This document shows positions 1 to 11,570 of a stretch of DNA of 64,000 bases, in pieces. Position 1 is the stretch's first letter. Each line of letters opens with the position of its first letter. Location of the stretch: contig NW_027307649.1 of the NCBI RefSeq assembly GCF_964275005.1, positions 310,001 to 374,000 on the forward strand. Direction: 5' to 3'. Below the pieces are notes generated by a model that had not been told where the DNA came from, ran no database searches, and saw nothing but the letters and a program-made list of their open reading frames with translations. The position numbers were made by a program, and so were the translations under genes. The stretch comes from Diadema setosum (lineage: Eukaryota > Echinodermata > Echinoidea > Diadematoida > Diadematidae).

Positions 1-566
1 CTAACCTATCTAAATATTGGAAAGAATGCACAAACTCAGGAAAAGTGTGAGCTGAGAAAAGAGGCTCTGCAGTACAGTGTCTATTCAAGCGCTTAATCTC
101 TATCAAGACGTGCTAGCTGTGCGATGAATGGGACTAAAAACAGGAAGTAAACCACCGGAGTAACAACAATATGAAAGGATTATCAGATTAAACAGAAATT
201 GAGCATTGCTCATTAACACATTCTGTCCATAATTAACGCCAACTTTCAAAGCAGTAGCATTATCCTTTCAAAAGTTATTAGAGTTGAAAGTGAAGAGTGT
301 GTACAAGGTCTCAGAAATGAAAAGGGGACTCTAAAGACACACCTAATCACACTAGTCTACCAAAAATGTTCGAGATATACTGCTGAAAATCACACTTTCC
401 TGCCCGTTTTATGATCCCAAATTTTAGCATAATATAAAAGAAGACTTGCTCTTTCATAAGATATGAAAAAGTCAATATCGGCTAGGTAGACCCATCTCAC
501 TTATTTTTAGTCCTCATGCAAAATTAATGTGTGCGACTTTTTGTTCGTTGTGTGATGCATGGTCAC
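1..566 (+). mobile_element. GTGACC-family TIR element, copy 1 (left end outside window)
   Basis: This copy matches three other copies (4719-5409, 28397-29018, and 30845-31536 inverted). It enters the window already inside the element and ends at GGTCAC (561-566), preceded by a decayed terminal repeat around 530-560. No protein is encoded; the short open frames are not conserved between copies. It is interpreted as a non-autonomous DNA transposon whose left end is cut off by the window edge. Confidence 0.75.
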
Positions 567-1100
567 TTATAAGCTGACAAGTTTGACAGGGAAAGTACAG
601 TGTTGAGACTCTTAAAGTCAAAATTTGGCATGAAGAAATTTGTCTGAAGAAACATGTAATGTGAGATAGATGTATACTCTGTGTGACAATGTGTTTGTTA
701 TCCTCTTCTATCCTCACGTAACAAGCCTGTTTAACGATAATTTATGTTGGCAAACTTGGCCTCATTTTATAATGTGTTGATGTTTTGGTGACCCTGCGTA
801 ATACCAAATTTACATAGCACTGACAATAATGCCAAAAACCAATAAATTTCCGGACTTTACGATCCATTTTACATGAATTTTATCAATTACAAATTCAAAA
901 TACCACTTGAAGCAATTGAGCCTGGAAAATCGTGCGATTTAGACTCAGTATTCATTATTATTGTTATTTTTTTGTTGCTTAGTCTGTATGTGATTAAGGA
1001 ACTAACTTAAACGAAGTCAGATATATAAATGGAGTAAACAGCAAAAAAAAAAGTTAATATAATGTTTTGCAAGAAACATACTAGACAAAGATATAGAAAC
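567..1100. other. AT-rich non-coding stretch
   Basis: No convincing gene, RNA or bounded repeat was seen. A GTGACCCTGC string near 789 resembles the GTGACC-family end, but the element body does not follow it. Confidence 0.4.
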
Positions 1101-1104
1101 AGTT

Positions 1105-1400
1105 ATTCAAAATGGATGTAGAGGAATTTGTGGGGTGAAAATTTTTAAAGATAATAGATAAATAAGATTCACAAAATGATGGAAGAACTCTAGTTTTAGA
1201 AGCTAAGATAGGCGGTTATGATGTTATCCTAGTAAATGTTCATGCATCGACTAAAAAGAGAAAAGACAAAGCTTTTTTATGAAAATTGATAAATGGTTGA
1301 GTTATTATACTTCAGAAAATGAAGTCCATCTTATTGTAGGTGGGGATATGAATTGCGTACTCGACATTGTAACAAAATTGATAAGTCTACCGGCCTGGTT
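1105..1400 (+). pseudogene. Relic of an L1/Tx1-like LINE endonuclease domain
   Basis: Read in two frames, the stretch encodes a fragment with DGRTLVLEAKIGGYDVILVN followed, one frame over, by LIVGGDMNCVLD. This matches the central part of L1/Tx1-clade apurinic-type endonucleases, where the metal-binding GGDFN motif follows a GR-L-V beta strand. A frameshift near 1275 and stops upstream (near 1164 and 1179) show that it is dead. No reverse transcriptase follows, so only about 100 codons survive. The clade call rests on motif appearance and is tentative. Confidence 0.5.
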
Positions 1401-2480
1401 TGAGATTCAGTACATGTACATGTAATGTAAGAACATTGTATTGGCCACTACACACTCTTCTGATGCTTTCTACCTCTTCACTTTCCTCCCTCCCTCTCTT
1501 CCCATTCTCCAAACCCTCTCTCTCCCTCTCTATCCCTCTGCCTCTCTCTCTCTCTCCCTCCGTGTATGTGTGTGTGAGTGGCCCGTCTTTGTGTGTTTGT
1601 AGTTGCTGTGTGTATTAACTATTCAATTCAATTCAATTCATTTATTTTTAGGTGATCCGAGTATCCTTCGGATCACCTTCTGTATCTGTACTGATTGTTT
1701 ATTTCTGGACAAAAGTTGTGTAGCGGTCAGCTCAGAAAGTCCTATTCCTATCAATGTCAAAATTATACCATACATGTGTCATGTCCCAAAGACGAAAGAT
1801 CTAGTAAAATCATAGTGATCAGTCGACCGTGACGTCACTATGACGTCATTATATGAAAACACATTCTCATTTATATCTCATTAATGGAATGGAATTTTTC
1901 AATGAAATTTACGTCAAATATAGTTCAAGTCAAGTTAATTCTACTCATGTTCTCAAAATTCATTTATACCTTAAAAAGTGCGCGTACGCGCGCGTTGAAA
2001 TATTTGTATGCTCCAATCGAGCTCAATTTTTTTTTTCACACGTTTCAGACCATTTGGAGCATTTTTTGAAAAATTGAAAAAAAAATCGGACGAACGCGTA
2101 CGCGCGCGCGCATATACGCATGCACAGCTCATATGCAATTGAAATTTCCCGTTTTTTTCACTTTGATCGGATGTCTAAAATGTCAAGGAATATTTCTACC
2201 AAGTTTCAAGTCAATCCGACTCAATATGACGTCATACGGGCCCGTCAAAGTTGAAATTCCGCGCGCGCGTCAATGGCGGTAGACAGTGCAAATATGCCAA
2301 AAAAACGCCAATTTTAAATCCGATTTTACTCGTCAGGATGGACGATGACCCCCCATTTTCTTTACATATTCTAAAAGCTGATGAATTGTACATGTCATTT
2401 CATGGGTTGGCGATGCTGAAAAAATGATTAAAAGATATCAAATTTCTTAATGAAATAAAAAAAGTAAATTTTCAAAAGGA
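1400..2480. other. Non-coding patch with CT-rich tract, small hairpin, CRE palindromes and Z-DNA-prone runs
   Basis: A CT-rich tract (about 1480-1560) is followed by an AATTC microsatellite (1621-1640) and a perfect 10-bp inverted repeat AGGTGATCCG/CGGATCACCT around 1650-1678. Three perfect TGACGTCA octamers lie at 1830-1837, 1841-1848 and 2227-2234. Two alternating purine-pyrimidine runs lie at 1979-1996 and 2094-2126. No open reading frame is credible. Confidence 0.55.
1830..1848. promoter_or_regulatory. Pair of perfect CRE palindromes, 11 bp apart
   Basis: Two TGACGTCA octamers start at 1830 and 1841, a spacing of about one helical turn, and a third lies at 2227-2234. TGACGTCA is the canonical CREB/ATF site. 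No gene start is recognisable nearby, so regulatory use is not shown; the motif may simply belong to a repeat. Confidence 0.3.
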
Positions 2481-3305
2481 CGTCATCAAATTTCAAGTTC
2501 ATTCGAGCGTATCTCACTAATCCTTTGCCAATTTTCACCCAGATTTCAGTATGTTATAGCTTATGTAATGTTCTTTCAGAAATGTCTTACAAAATTTTGA
2601 TTGGATGACGGCATTACCTCGTAAAAATGGATTAAAAGTAATCTTGTCAAATTTGACCAGTTTACGTGTTATCTCTATGGGAGTGCAGTTTTTCTGGAAA
2701 TGAAAATTGACATGACTATAGTTATCGAGCACTAGCTCACTTACTTTACGGTGAATTTCTCCCAGATTTTAATATATTGTAGCTGAGACTTTGGGCTATT
2801 GTTAAAGTTCCTTCATTTTTTCATACAATGTCTGGATCACGTTAAAAAAAATGGTTGAAATTAAAGCTTATCTTCGATGTATTGAGATATTTCTTTCTTT
2901 CTGCAACTTCTTTGCAATAACTCAAGAAAAACAGCCTCTATCACCCCCATATTTTGCACATGTTTAGTTCATGTCACGTAAATTATTTCATAAAATAACA
3001 ACTACTTGATCGGACACCATCTTTGGTATGTAAATGAGGGTCAAATGTCATAAATGTTTCATCCTGTATCTTGGTGAATATATGTCGTATCTTTCCCATA
3101 TTTTGCACACGCAAAGACCATGTTGCAAGAATCATTTCACAAAATAACTACTTTTTGCTCAGATGATCTTGTCTGTGTAAAGTGAGGTCAAAGGTCATAT
3201 GTACTTCTGTCTGTATCTTCGTTATGACGTGTTATCTCTATGGGAGGAAATTTTTTTAGATGTGAAAATTGACATAATTGTCTTTATCGAGCACTAGCTC
3301 ACTTA

Positions 3306-3541
3306 CCCTTCGGTGAATTTCACCCAGATTTCAATATGTTGTAACTGAGACTTTGCGCTATCGTTTTTGTGCCCTTTGTTTTTAATACGATGTCGGGATC
3401 ACGTCAAAATACTTGGTTGAAATCAAGTATTTTGACGTGATCCCGACATCGTATGTGGAAAAAAAAAACAAAGGGCAAACACACGATAGCGGAAATTCTC
3501 AGCTACAACATATCAAAATCTGGGAGAAATTCACCGAAGGG
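3306..3541. repeat. Long hairpin inside the tandem array
   Basis: The left arm (about 3306-3415) and right arm (about 3423-3541) are inverted copies of the same array segment with a loop of only about 8 nt. The right arm is an array piece in reverse orientation, so the array suffered an inversion-duplication here. This explains the irregular 457-bp spacing of landmarks. Confidence 0.8.
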
Positions 3542-4718
3542 TAATTGAGCTTTCCCCCAGATTTCAGTATCTTGTAGCTAATAAAATGGTCTTTCATAAA
3601 TGTAATTACAGAATTTTATTGGATGACGGCATCACCTCGTAAAAATAAATTTAAAGTAACCTTGTCAAATTTGACCAGTTTACGTGTTTATCTCTCTGGG
3701 ATTGCAGTTTTTCTGGAAATGATAATTGACTTGACTAAGTTTATCGAGCACTTGCTCACTTTCCCTTCAGTGAATTTCTCCCAGATTTAAATATGTTGCA
3801 GCTGATACTTTGGGCTATCGGTAGTGTGCCCTCCATTTTTTCATACGGTGTCGGGATTACGTCAAAAAACTTGGTTGAAATTAAAGCTTATCTTCGATGT
3901 ATTGAGATCCTTTTTTTTTCTGCAACTTTCTTTGCAATAACTCAAGAAAGACGGACCCTGTTACCCTTAAATTTTGCACATGTTTAGTTCATGTCACGCA
4001 CATTATTTCAAAAAATAACAACTACTTGATCGGACACCATCTTGGGTATGTATATTAGGGTCAAAGGTCATAAATGTTTCATCCTGTGTCTTGGTAAATA
4101 CATGTCCTGTCTTTCCCATATTTTGCACACGCAAAGACCATGTTACAAGGATCATTTCACAAAACAACTACTTTTTGCTCAGATGCCATCTTGTCTGTGC
4201 AAAGTGGGGTCAAAGGTCATATGTACTTCTTTCGGTATCTTCGTTATGACGTGTTATCTCTATGGGAGGGATTTTTTTTAATGTGAAAGTTGACATGATT
4301 GTCTTTATCGAGCACTAGCTCACTTACCCTTCGGTGAATTTCTCCCAGATTTTAATATGTTGTAGCTAAGAATTTGCGCTATCGTTGAGTGCCCTTCGTT
4401 TTTTTCATATGATGTCGGTATCATGTCAAAACATTAGGTTGAAATTAAAGCTTATGTTCGATGTATTGAGATACTTTTCTTTCTGCAACTTTCTTCACAA
4501 TAACTCAAGAAAAACAGCCTATCACCCCCATATTTCGCACATGTTTAGTTCATGTCACGCACATTATTTCATAAAATAACAACTACTTGATCGGACACGA
4601 TCTTCGGTATGTAAATTAGGGTCAAAGGTCACACATGTTTCATCCTGTATCTTGGTGAATACATGTCCTATCTTTCCCATATTTTGCACACGCAAAGACC
4701 ATGTTACAAGGATCATTT

Positions 4719-5409
4719 GTGACCCTGCACCTCAAAACAAACAAAAAGTTGCCAGACATGAATTTTTTATTTAAGACCATATTCTGAAAGAGCAGACTTT
4801 AAGCTTTAAAATGATGTATAATTTTAATCAAATGGACTCTCCTAACCTATATAAATATTGTAAAGAAAGCACAAACTCAGGAAAAGTGTGAACTGAGAAA
4901 AGAGGCTCTGGTTCTGAAGTACAGTGTCTATTCAAGCGCTTAATCTTTACCAAACCGTGCTGGCTGTGCGATGAATGGGACAAAAAACAGGAAGTAAACC
5001 ACCAGAGTAACAACAATGAATGGATTATCAGATTAAACTGAAATCAAGCATGCCTCATTAACACATTCTGTCCATAATCAACGCCAACTTTCAAAGCAGT
5101 AGCACTATCCCTTCAAAAGTTATTAGAGTTAATAAAGTGTGGACAAGGTTTTTCAGAAATGTAAAAGGGATTCTAAAGACACACCTAATCACACTATTCT
5201 ACCAAAAATGCTCGAGATAAACTGCTAAAAATGCACACTTTCCTGCCCATTTTATGATACCAAATTTTAGCATGATGTAAAAGAAGACCCGCTCTTTCAG
5301 AAAATATGAAAAAGCCAAGTTCGGCTAGGTTGACCCATTTCACTTATTTTCAGTCCTCACACAAAATCAGTGTGTGCGACTTTATGTTCGTTTTGAGGTG
5401 CACGGTCAC
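4719..5409 (+). mobile_element. GTGACC-family TIR element, copy 2, inserted in the tandem array
   Basis: The element is 691 bp. The left end GTGACCCTGCACCTCAAAAC and right end (reverse complement GTGACCGTGCACCTCAAAAC) form an imperfect terminal inverted repeat of about 35 bp. It is flanked by ATTT on both sides (4715-4718, 5410-5413). Paralogous array units such as that near 5970 keep the uninterrupted GGATCATTTCACAAAAT, which serves as an empty site and confirms the boundaries. No transposase is encoded, so it is non-autonomous. The superfamily is not assigned. Confidence 0.88.
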
Positions 5410-6649
5410 ATTTCACAAAATAACTACTTTTTGCTCAGATGCCACCTTCTCTGTGCAAATTGGGGTCAAAGGCCATATGTACTTCTTTCGGTATCTTCGT
5501 TATCACGTGTTATCTCTATGGGAGGGAATTTTTTTAATGTGAAAATTGACATGATTGTCTTTATCGAGCACTAGCTCACTTACCCTTCCGTGAATTTCTC
5601 CCAGATTTTAATATTTTGTAGCTAAGACTTTGCGCCATCGTTAAATGCCCTTCGTTTTTTCATATGATGTCGGTATCATGTCAAAATAATTTGGTTCAAA
5701 TTAAAGCTTATTTTCGATGTATTGAGATATTTCTTTCTCTCTGCTACTTTATTCACAATAACTCAAGAAAAACAGCCCCTATCACCCCTATATTTTGCAC
5801 ATGTTTAGTTCACGTCATATCCATTATTTCATATAAAAAAAAACAACTACTTGATCGGACACCATCTTGGGTATGTAAATTACGGTGAAAAAACATAAAT
5901 GTTTCATCGTGTATCTTAGTGAATACATGTCCTATCTTTCCCACATTTTGCACACGCAAAGACCATGTTACAAGGATCATTTCACAAAATAACTACTTTT
6001 TGCTCAGATGCCATCTTGTCTGTGCAAAGTTGGGTCAAAGGTCATATGTACTTCTTTCTTTATCTTCGTTATGACGTGTTATCTCTATGGGAGCTAATTT
6101 TTCTAGATGTGAAAATTGACATGATTGTCTTTATCGAGCACTAGCTCACTTACCCTTCGGTGAATTTCTCTCAGATTTTAATATGTTGTAGCTGAGACTT
6201 TGCGCTATCGTTACTGTGCCCTTTCTTTTTCATACGGTGTCAGAATCACGTCAAAAACATGGTTGAAATTAAAGCTTATCTTCGATGTATTGAGATATTT
6301 CTTTCTTTCTGCAACTTTCTTTGCAATAATTCAGGAAAAACATACCTTATCACCCCCATATTTTGCACATGTTTAGTTCATGTCACGTACATTATTTCGT
6401 AAGATAATAACTACTTGATCGAACACCATCTTGGGTATGTAAAGTAGGGTTAAAGTTTATAAATGTTTCATCCTGTATCTTTGTGAATACATGTCCTATC
6501 TTTCCCATATTTTGCACACGCAAAGACCATGTTACATGGATCATTTCACAAAATAATCACTTTTTGCTCAGATGCCATCTTGGCTGTGCAAAGTGGGGTC
6601 AATGGTCAAATATTCTTCATTCTGTATCTTCGTTATATTGTGTACGGAC

Positions 6650-7560
6650 TTTGGTACCAAAGATGGCAGACCTGACTCCCTTTTCTAAATGAGAATCCAA
6701 ACATCACAAGGCCAATGTCGCTAAACATAGATGAAACCTGTATGGTCATGCCTATATTGGGATCAGGACTCAAATCATTGATTTTCGAAAAGATCGGATC
6801 ACCTAATTTGTCAGTGTTGACAAATTCCAAGTCTAGTCATACTTCTAATTTTATGAACATTACAACAGAAATCAAACAAGTTCTTTTACCTTGTAAACAA
6901 TGTGCAGAAAACAAACAATATACATGGTGATAACACAGTAATTACATTTAATGATAACTGGTCAAAATCGAAATCGAAATGGGTTTGATCAAAGAGAAGT
7001 ATGACGGGACCTACATGAAAGCTAGCTTGTTTGGCTGTAAGCCCCGAGTAATCAGTGTTTGTGAAAAAGAAACGGAGAACGGATAGAATATAAGACCAGA
7101 TGATGTAATGGTGCCAAATAACAAAGCGCGGTATGTCTATGTGATAAAACAAGAAGAAGAAGGAAAAAAAATATACTAAAATGTGAATCATTACTGTGAC
7201 CGAGCTATCATTGGTTTCCGGAGTACAGCATGATTTGCATAATTATAAAGCCCACTTTGGTATATACATTATAAATTGCTGTTGCATTAAAGCTATCGCC
7301 AGGATATGATCAGTAAGACACAAAAAGTAACATGTACAGCTATTAAGCCATTTGGTGCTTGCCGTCAAGCTGTGGATAGAAAAATAGAGAGGGGCAGAGG
7401 GAAAGAGGAAGAGAGGGAAACGAAGTAGAATGTGGAATTGCTAATGATGAACTCGGAGAGCCTGACGGCAAGACTCAAAATAGAATCTGCAGCGTGTTGA
7501 CAAGAATGTTTGATCGGACAATAACATACCACAATATTACATAAGACATTGCAATTATTC
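6650..7560. other. Non-coding, probably including the 3' UTR of LINE-A
   Basis: This stretch lies downstream, on the minus strand, of the LINE-A reverse-transcriptase remnant. Its minus-strand sequence is T-rich and UTR-like, but no clear tail repeat or target duplication marks the end of the element. A minus-strand open frame at 6886-7191 is low-complexity and hydrophobic and is not accepted as a gene. Confidence 0.35.
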
Positions 7561-9694
7561 AGTTTCTGCAAGATATGCACTCAATAAAAATCTTTCAATT
7601 TGCGTTTAAAGGAATATAAAGACGAGCAGCGTGTTATTTCGGGGAGAGGTCATTCCAGTATCTAGGGCCCGTATACATTATCGGTTTTTTAGCGAAAATT
7701 GTTCGAGTACGTGGGAGGTGAAATGCGTCACTTTGGCGGGTAGGATAATTATGAATCAAATAGTTTGTCCTGAACATGCGAGTAAAACACCCGGTAACTC
7801 ATTGGCAGAAAATTTATACATAAATATGCCGACGTTGTAACTGAATAAATCTGATGTTTTCAGTATCTTATTTTTGAAAAATAAATCATTCGTGTGGGAC
7901 AATTATCCAACATGGTTGATATTTTTGATGGCGCGTTTTTGAATACGGAACAGTATATCAAGAAGATTTCTAGGGGCATTCCCCCACACAAGAATACCAT
8001 AATTAAGGTAAGGAGTAATCAAAGTAGAATAAAAATTAAGCAGAATTTGACTTGGAAAAACACTCTTCAGTTTATTAAGAACACCCGTGTTTTTAGAAAG
8101 AATATTACTTAAACTGACGTGGGATTTCCAAGATAAATCACTATCAATAAAAAGCCCTAGAAATTGTATGCTACAAACTTGATTTAATTCAATTTCATTA
8201 AACTTAATGTTAAAAGGAAGGGTTTTAAGACTGTTGCTAAAAAGCATACAATGAGTTTTATCAATATCAAGTGACAATTTGTTGGCGTATATCCAAGATT
8301 GCACAGATTTAAGTTCTTTATTCATTGTGTTAACAAGAGTATAAGGATCTCTGTGTGTAAAAAACAGATTGGAATCGTCAGCAAAACGTATAAAGGAAAG
8401 AATTGGCGAGGAACTAGGAAGATCGTTTATGTACAAAATGAACAAAAGTGGGCCTAGTAAGGAGCCCTGTGGAACACCACATTAAATTAACTTTAACTGA
8501 GAATCACGGCCATTTATACTCACAAATTGTTTTCTGTTTGATAAATAATCTCGAAACCAGTCCAAATCCTTCCAACGTATACCATAATGTCGTAGCTTGT
8601 AAATCAAAATATCGTGGTCAATTGTGTCGAAGGCCCTTGAAAAATCAAGAAAAACTCCAATAGTGTGAGAGAAATCATCTAAAGCATGAGCAACTTTATG
8701 GATAAAAGTGAGTAAGGCATGGGTCGTGCTGTGGTTTTTCCTAAAACCAAACTGGGAGTTACAAAAAACTTCACACTTTTCGAGAAATTTGTGTGTGCGC
8801 GTATATACCAACCTTTCAAGAAGTTTTGAAAATGAAGTTAACAAAAGAATAGGGCGATAATTTGTCACAGATTCTTTTTGTCCTTTTTTTGAAAATTGGT
8901 ACTACCTTAGCTATTTTCATTTTTTGTGGAACTATGCCAGTAGAAAACGATAAATTAAAAATGTGTGTTAATGGTGAAACTTGATACTTCATGAATGATG
9001 TTTTTTAAGGAGGAAATTGGTGATTCCGTCACATCCAGAGCTTTTCTTAGTGTTCAAATTTTGTGCACGATATCTTTGATTTCTTCTTCAATGACTGGTT
9101 CGAAAAAAAGAGACTGCTGATTCTGGTCTTTTAGAAAGTAATAAAAATCAGTGTTTGAATGCGGAATACTGCTGGCAAATTTAGGTCCTATGCTTACAAA
9201 GTATTCATTGAATACTTATGCCACATCACCTTGATCTTCAATATACTTATCATTATTAATAATATGCCTAGGGGGTTCGATGTTATTTTCAGTGTTCAGC
9301 GCTTCATTTATCACCTTCCACGTACTCTTGATGTCACTTTTATGCTTGATAAATTGCTTTGAAACCTGCATTCGTTTGGCTAAACGTATGGATGATGTAA
9401 TAACGTTACGACAATGCACATACCGAGACCGAGTTCGACTGTTAGGATCACTTCTGTATTTATAGAAAAGGGTATTTTTGCTGTCAATAGACCTTAGGAG
9501 AGATTTTGTAATCCATGGTTTTTGGGAACCTTTTTACGGTTTGAACGAGTAAATGGCTTAACGGGTATAATGGAATCGTATGCGGATGACAGTATTTGTG
9601 AAAAAGTGTTCAAAAGCTAAGTTCGCATCGCTTTGGTTATTAACAATTGACCAATCAACGGATCTTAGTCTCTCCCTAAGTCTACTAAGATTAG
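7560..9694 (-). pseudogene. LINE-A reverse transcriptase remnant (outermost, oldest LINE)
   Basis: On the minus strand the stretch encodes a decayed LINE ORF2. From the 5' side it starts with the linker after the endonuclease (TNLSRLRERL near 9690), then the pre-RT region, then fingers (MTNYRPILLLTSFSKLLERL near 8868), palm motif A (LDFSRAFDTIDHD), the Y-L-SNR block, a frameshift near 8480, motif C (FADDSNLFF near 8380) and the thumb. The C-terminal region has frameshifts and a stop near 7903. Its amino-terminal endonuclease part resumes at 23102 in the same orientation, because LINE-B inserted between them. It belongs to the Jockey/CR1 supergroup by motif appearance; the exact clade is uncertain. 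Confidence 0.85.
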
Positions 9695-9723
9695 TTTCTG
9701 ACCAGCTGGAGGGTGTCAGCCAA

Positions 9724-10392
9724 ATGGGGGCGAGAGCTGCCCAGGGTGACATGTCCACAATTGTTTCTACTGCTGTCCAAGCAGCGGTTAAAGCTGCAGT
9801 ACCTGCTATAAATGTGCAGACTGTAAAAGATGCCTGCATGGCGAGTGTGACAGAGATCGTAAACCCATACCTCCTTCGTACGCAATTCAAACAAGACGAG
9901 ATCCAGCAGGAGATGAGGAGGGAAAACCTGCGGGTGAACGGCCTCCCTGAGAATGAGGAGGAGACAGGTGAGGCTCTCATCCAAAAAGTATGCAACATAG
10001 CCAAAGAAGTTGGTGTCGACATCAAACCCGATGACATCTCCATGTGCAATCGGGTTGAAAAACAGAGAACCGACGGCAAACCTCGACAGGCCATCGTCAG
10101 GTTTGTGGCTAGGAGGAGGAGGGATGAGCTGTATGATGCACGGTTCAAGTTCAAGGGGAGAGACCAGTACAAAGGCCTGTTCATCAACGAGGACCTCACC
10201 CCGATGCGGTTAGCTGTGCTTGCCAGGGCCAAGGATGCACAGAGTGTGATGAAAACGAAAACCAAATCAGGGAACATCATCTGCAAACTGCATAATGGTG
10301 AACAAAAGATCTTACGCAACCCTGATGACTTGTTTGACATTGGAATCGACGATGTTGATTACGGTGATTTCAAACTTCATGTTCTTGCCTAA
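9724..10392 (+). CDS. LINE-B ORF1 (coiled-coil/RNA-binding type), N-terminally truncated
   Basis: An open frame runs from the element's left edge; the first internal ATG is at 9724 and the stop is after HVLA at 10392. It contains the block RRENLRVNGLPE followed by a basic segment with CNRVEK and RQAIVRFVARRRRDELY. This is the pattern of L1-type ORF1 proteins, where an RNA-recognition fold follows a coiled coil. Such proteins bind LINE RNA as a ribonucleoprotein. Only about 220 residues remain and the coiled coil is mostly missing, consistent with 5' truncation. ORF2 starts 50 bp downstream. The long antisense open frame over this region is a shadow. Confidence 0.75.
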   Translation: MGARAAQGDMSTIVSTAVQAAVKAAVPAINVQTVKDACMASVTEIVNPYLLRTQFKQDEIQQEMRRENLRVNGLPENEEETGEALIQKVCNIAKEVGVDIKPDDISMCNRVEKQRTDGKPRQAIVRFVARRRRDELYDARFKFKGRDQYKGLFINEDLTPMRLAVLARAKDAQSVMKTKTKSGNIICKLHNGEQKILRNPDDLFDIGIDDVDYGDFKLHVLA

Positions 10393-10442
10393 GAAAGCAC
10401 ATTAACACTGTATTGTACTAAAAGTACACATAATATGTTCAC

Positions 10443-11537
10443 ATGGCCGATAACCCTCCCATTGACCACGAAAGTAATCTGAATGTTAAATCATACCGTC
10501 TAACTCCTAGTATTTTCGATAATGTTTTACAGGGACATATGACAAAATCTTTTTCAGTAACACATGTTAATATTCGTTCTTTAAATAAAAATGTTGATGA
10601 GTTAAAAAACTTGTACAAATGTAGTTTAATTTCAAATTTTGATATCATTGGTTTATCGGAAGTGTGGAATGTGAGTAACACATCTTTACTGGGAATAAAG
10701 GGCTATAATCTTGAGACTGAATGCCGCCACGGAAATGTTAGGGGTGAAGGTGTAGGGGCTTACATTCACTCATCATTAAAATATAAACGGCTTGATTTCA
10801 CTGCGATAGCATATGCAGAATCCCTGTGGCTTGAGCTTTTATGTGATAAAAAGAAGGTCATTGTTGGTGTTGTTTATTGTAAACCCAATACCAACATTAC
10901 AGAATTCCAAGAATCTTTCTTGAATGTATTGCATTCTTTAAAATTGGATAGACATAATTGTTTGATTATGGGTGATTTTAACATCGATCTTATTGATATT
11001 GGAAAAGACTCAGAAAACTTTCTAACTGTCATGCATTGTATTGGATTGTCTCAAGTGATCTCTTTTCCAACTAGATTAACCCGAAATTCTGCTTCCTTGA
11101 TTGATCATTTGTATACAAATATGGACATGTTTAATATACATGCAGGTGTTATCGAGGCTGATGTTTCAGACCATCTTCCAATCTTTACTGTCTTTGAAAG
11201 TATGTTTAGTTTTAAAAGTATCGTCCCAACTTTTGGGAAAGTTGTACGATCGTATAAACATTATGATATCGATTTATATTGTTCACACTTAGCAAATGCA
11301 AGGTGGGATTATGTGTATAAGTGTAAAGATGTGAATGATGCATATTCTGTATTTTATGGTATATTTCGGGAAATATGTGATAAACATGCTCCGTTATGAA
11401 AGAACAATAGTACTAGTCATTCAAAATGTTACTCTAAAAATCCATGGGTAACAAAGGCGATTTTAAAATCGATTAAAAAGAAATACAAATTGTATAAAAA
11501 GTATAGGTCATCAAATTTTGATCTAAAATATAAAAGT
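10443..11537 (+). pseudogene. LINE-B ORF2, endonuclease part (interrupted by LINE-C)
   Basis: Starting at ATG 10443, this encodes an apurinic/apyrimidinic-type endonuclease with the expected order of active-site motifs: HVNIRSLN, SEVW, MGDFNID and SDHLPIF. These nick target DNA for target-primed reverse transcription. A TGA at 11397 breaks the frame, but the same frame continues with PWVTKAILKSIKKKYKLYKK until LINE-C begins at 11545. The reverse-transcriptase half resumes at 20854 on the same strand. Confidence 0.88.
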
Positions 11538-11561
11538 ATGAAATAAATCGACATCATAACT

Positions 11562-11570
11562 AAGATGGCG
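11562..11570 (+). promoter_or_regulatory. YY1-like motif in the LINE-C 5' UTR
   Basis: AAGATGGCG begins 18 nt after the inferred 5' end of LINE-C. YY1 consensus sites contain AANATGGCGG, and the human L1 5' UTR carries a YY1 site at a comparable distance from its start. An inverted CCAAT (ATTGG) follows at 11578-11582. The motif is seen in the sequence; its use for promoter positioning is inferred. Confidence 0.4.

Larger units (their letters stand above)
2480..6650. repeat. Tandem array, about 565-bp period, about seven degenerate units
   Basis: The landmark ATCGAGCAC(T/A)AGCTCAC recurs at about 2724, 3286, 3743, 4307, 5563 and 6133. Spacings are 562-570 bp once the 691-bp transposon at 4719-5409 is removed; the 3286-3743 step is shorter and contains an inverted segment. 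Each unit holds two related sub-repeats of about 150 bp, each running from a CCCATATTTTGCACA block to a GGGTCAAAGGTCA block. A variant block (about 2535-2700) recurs at 3570-3740, suggesting higher-order structure. Short open frames inside differ from unit to unit and are not genes. Confidence 0.85.

Noticed and set aside
2480..6650. CRISPR-like array
   Set aside because: Units of about 565 bp with diverged content and no short direct repeats or spacers; eukaryotic context.
6886..7191. 101-codon minus-strand open frame with hydrophobic start
   Set aside because: Low-complexity Phe/Tyr run from A/T-rich DNA; probably LINE-A 3' UTR.
9558..10340. 260-codon open frame on the minus strand
   Set aside because: It is the antisense shadow of LINE-B ORF1 running into LINE-A linker sequence; only its first few dozen codons (LINE-A) are real.
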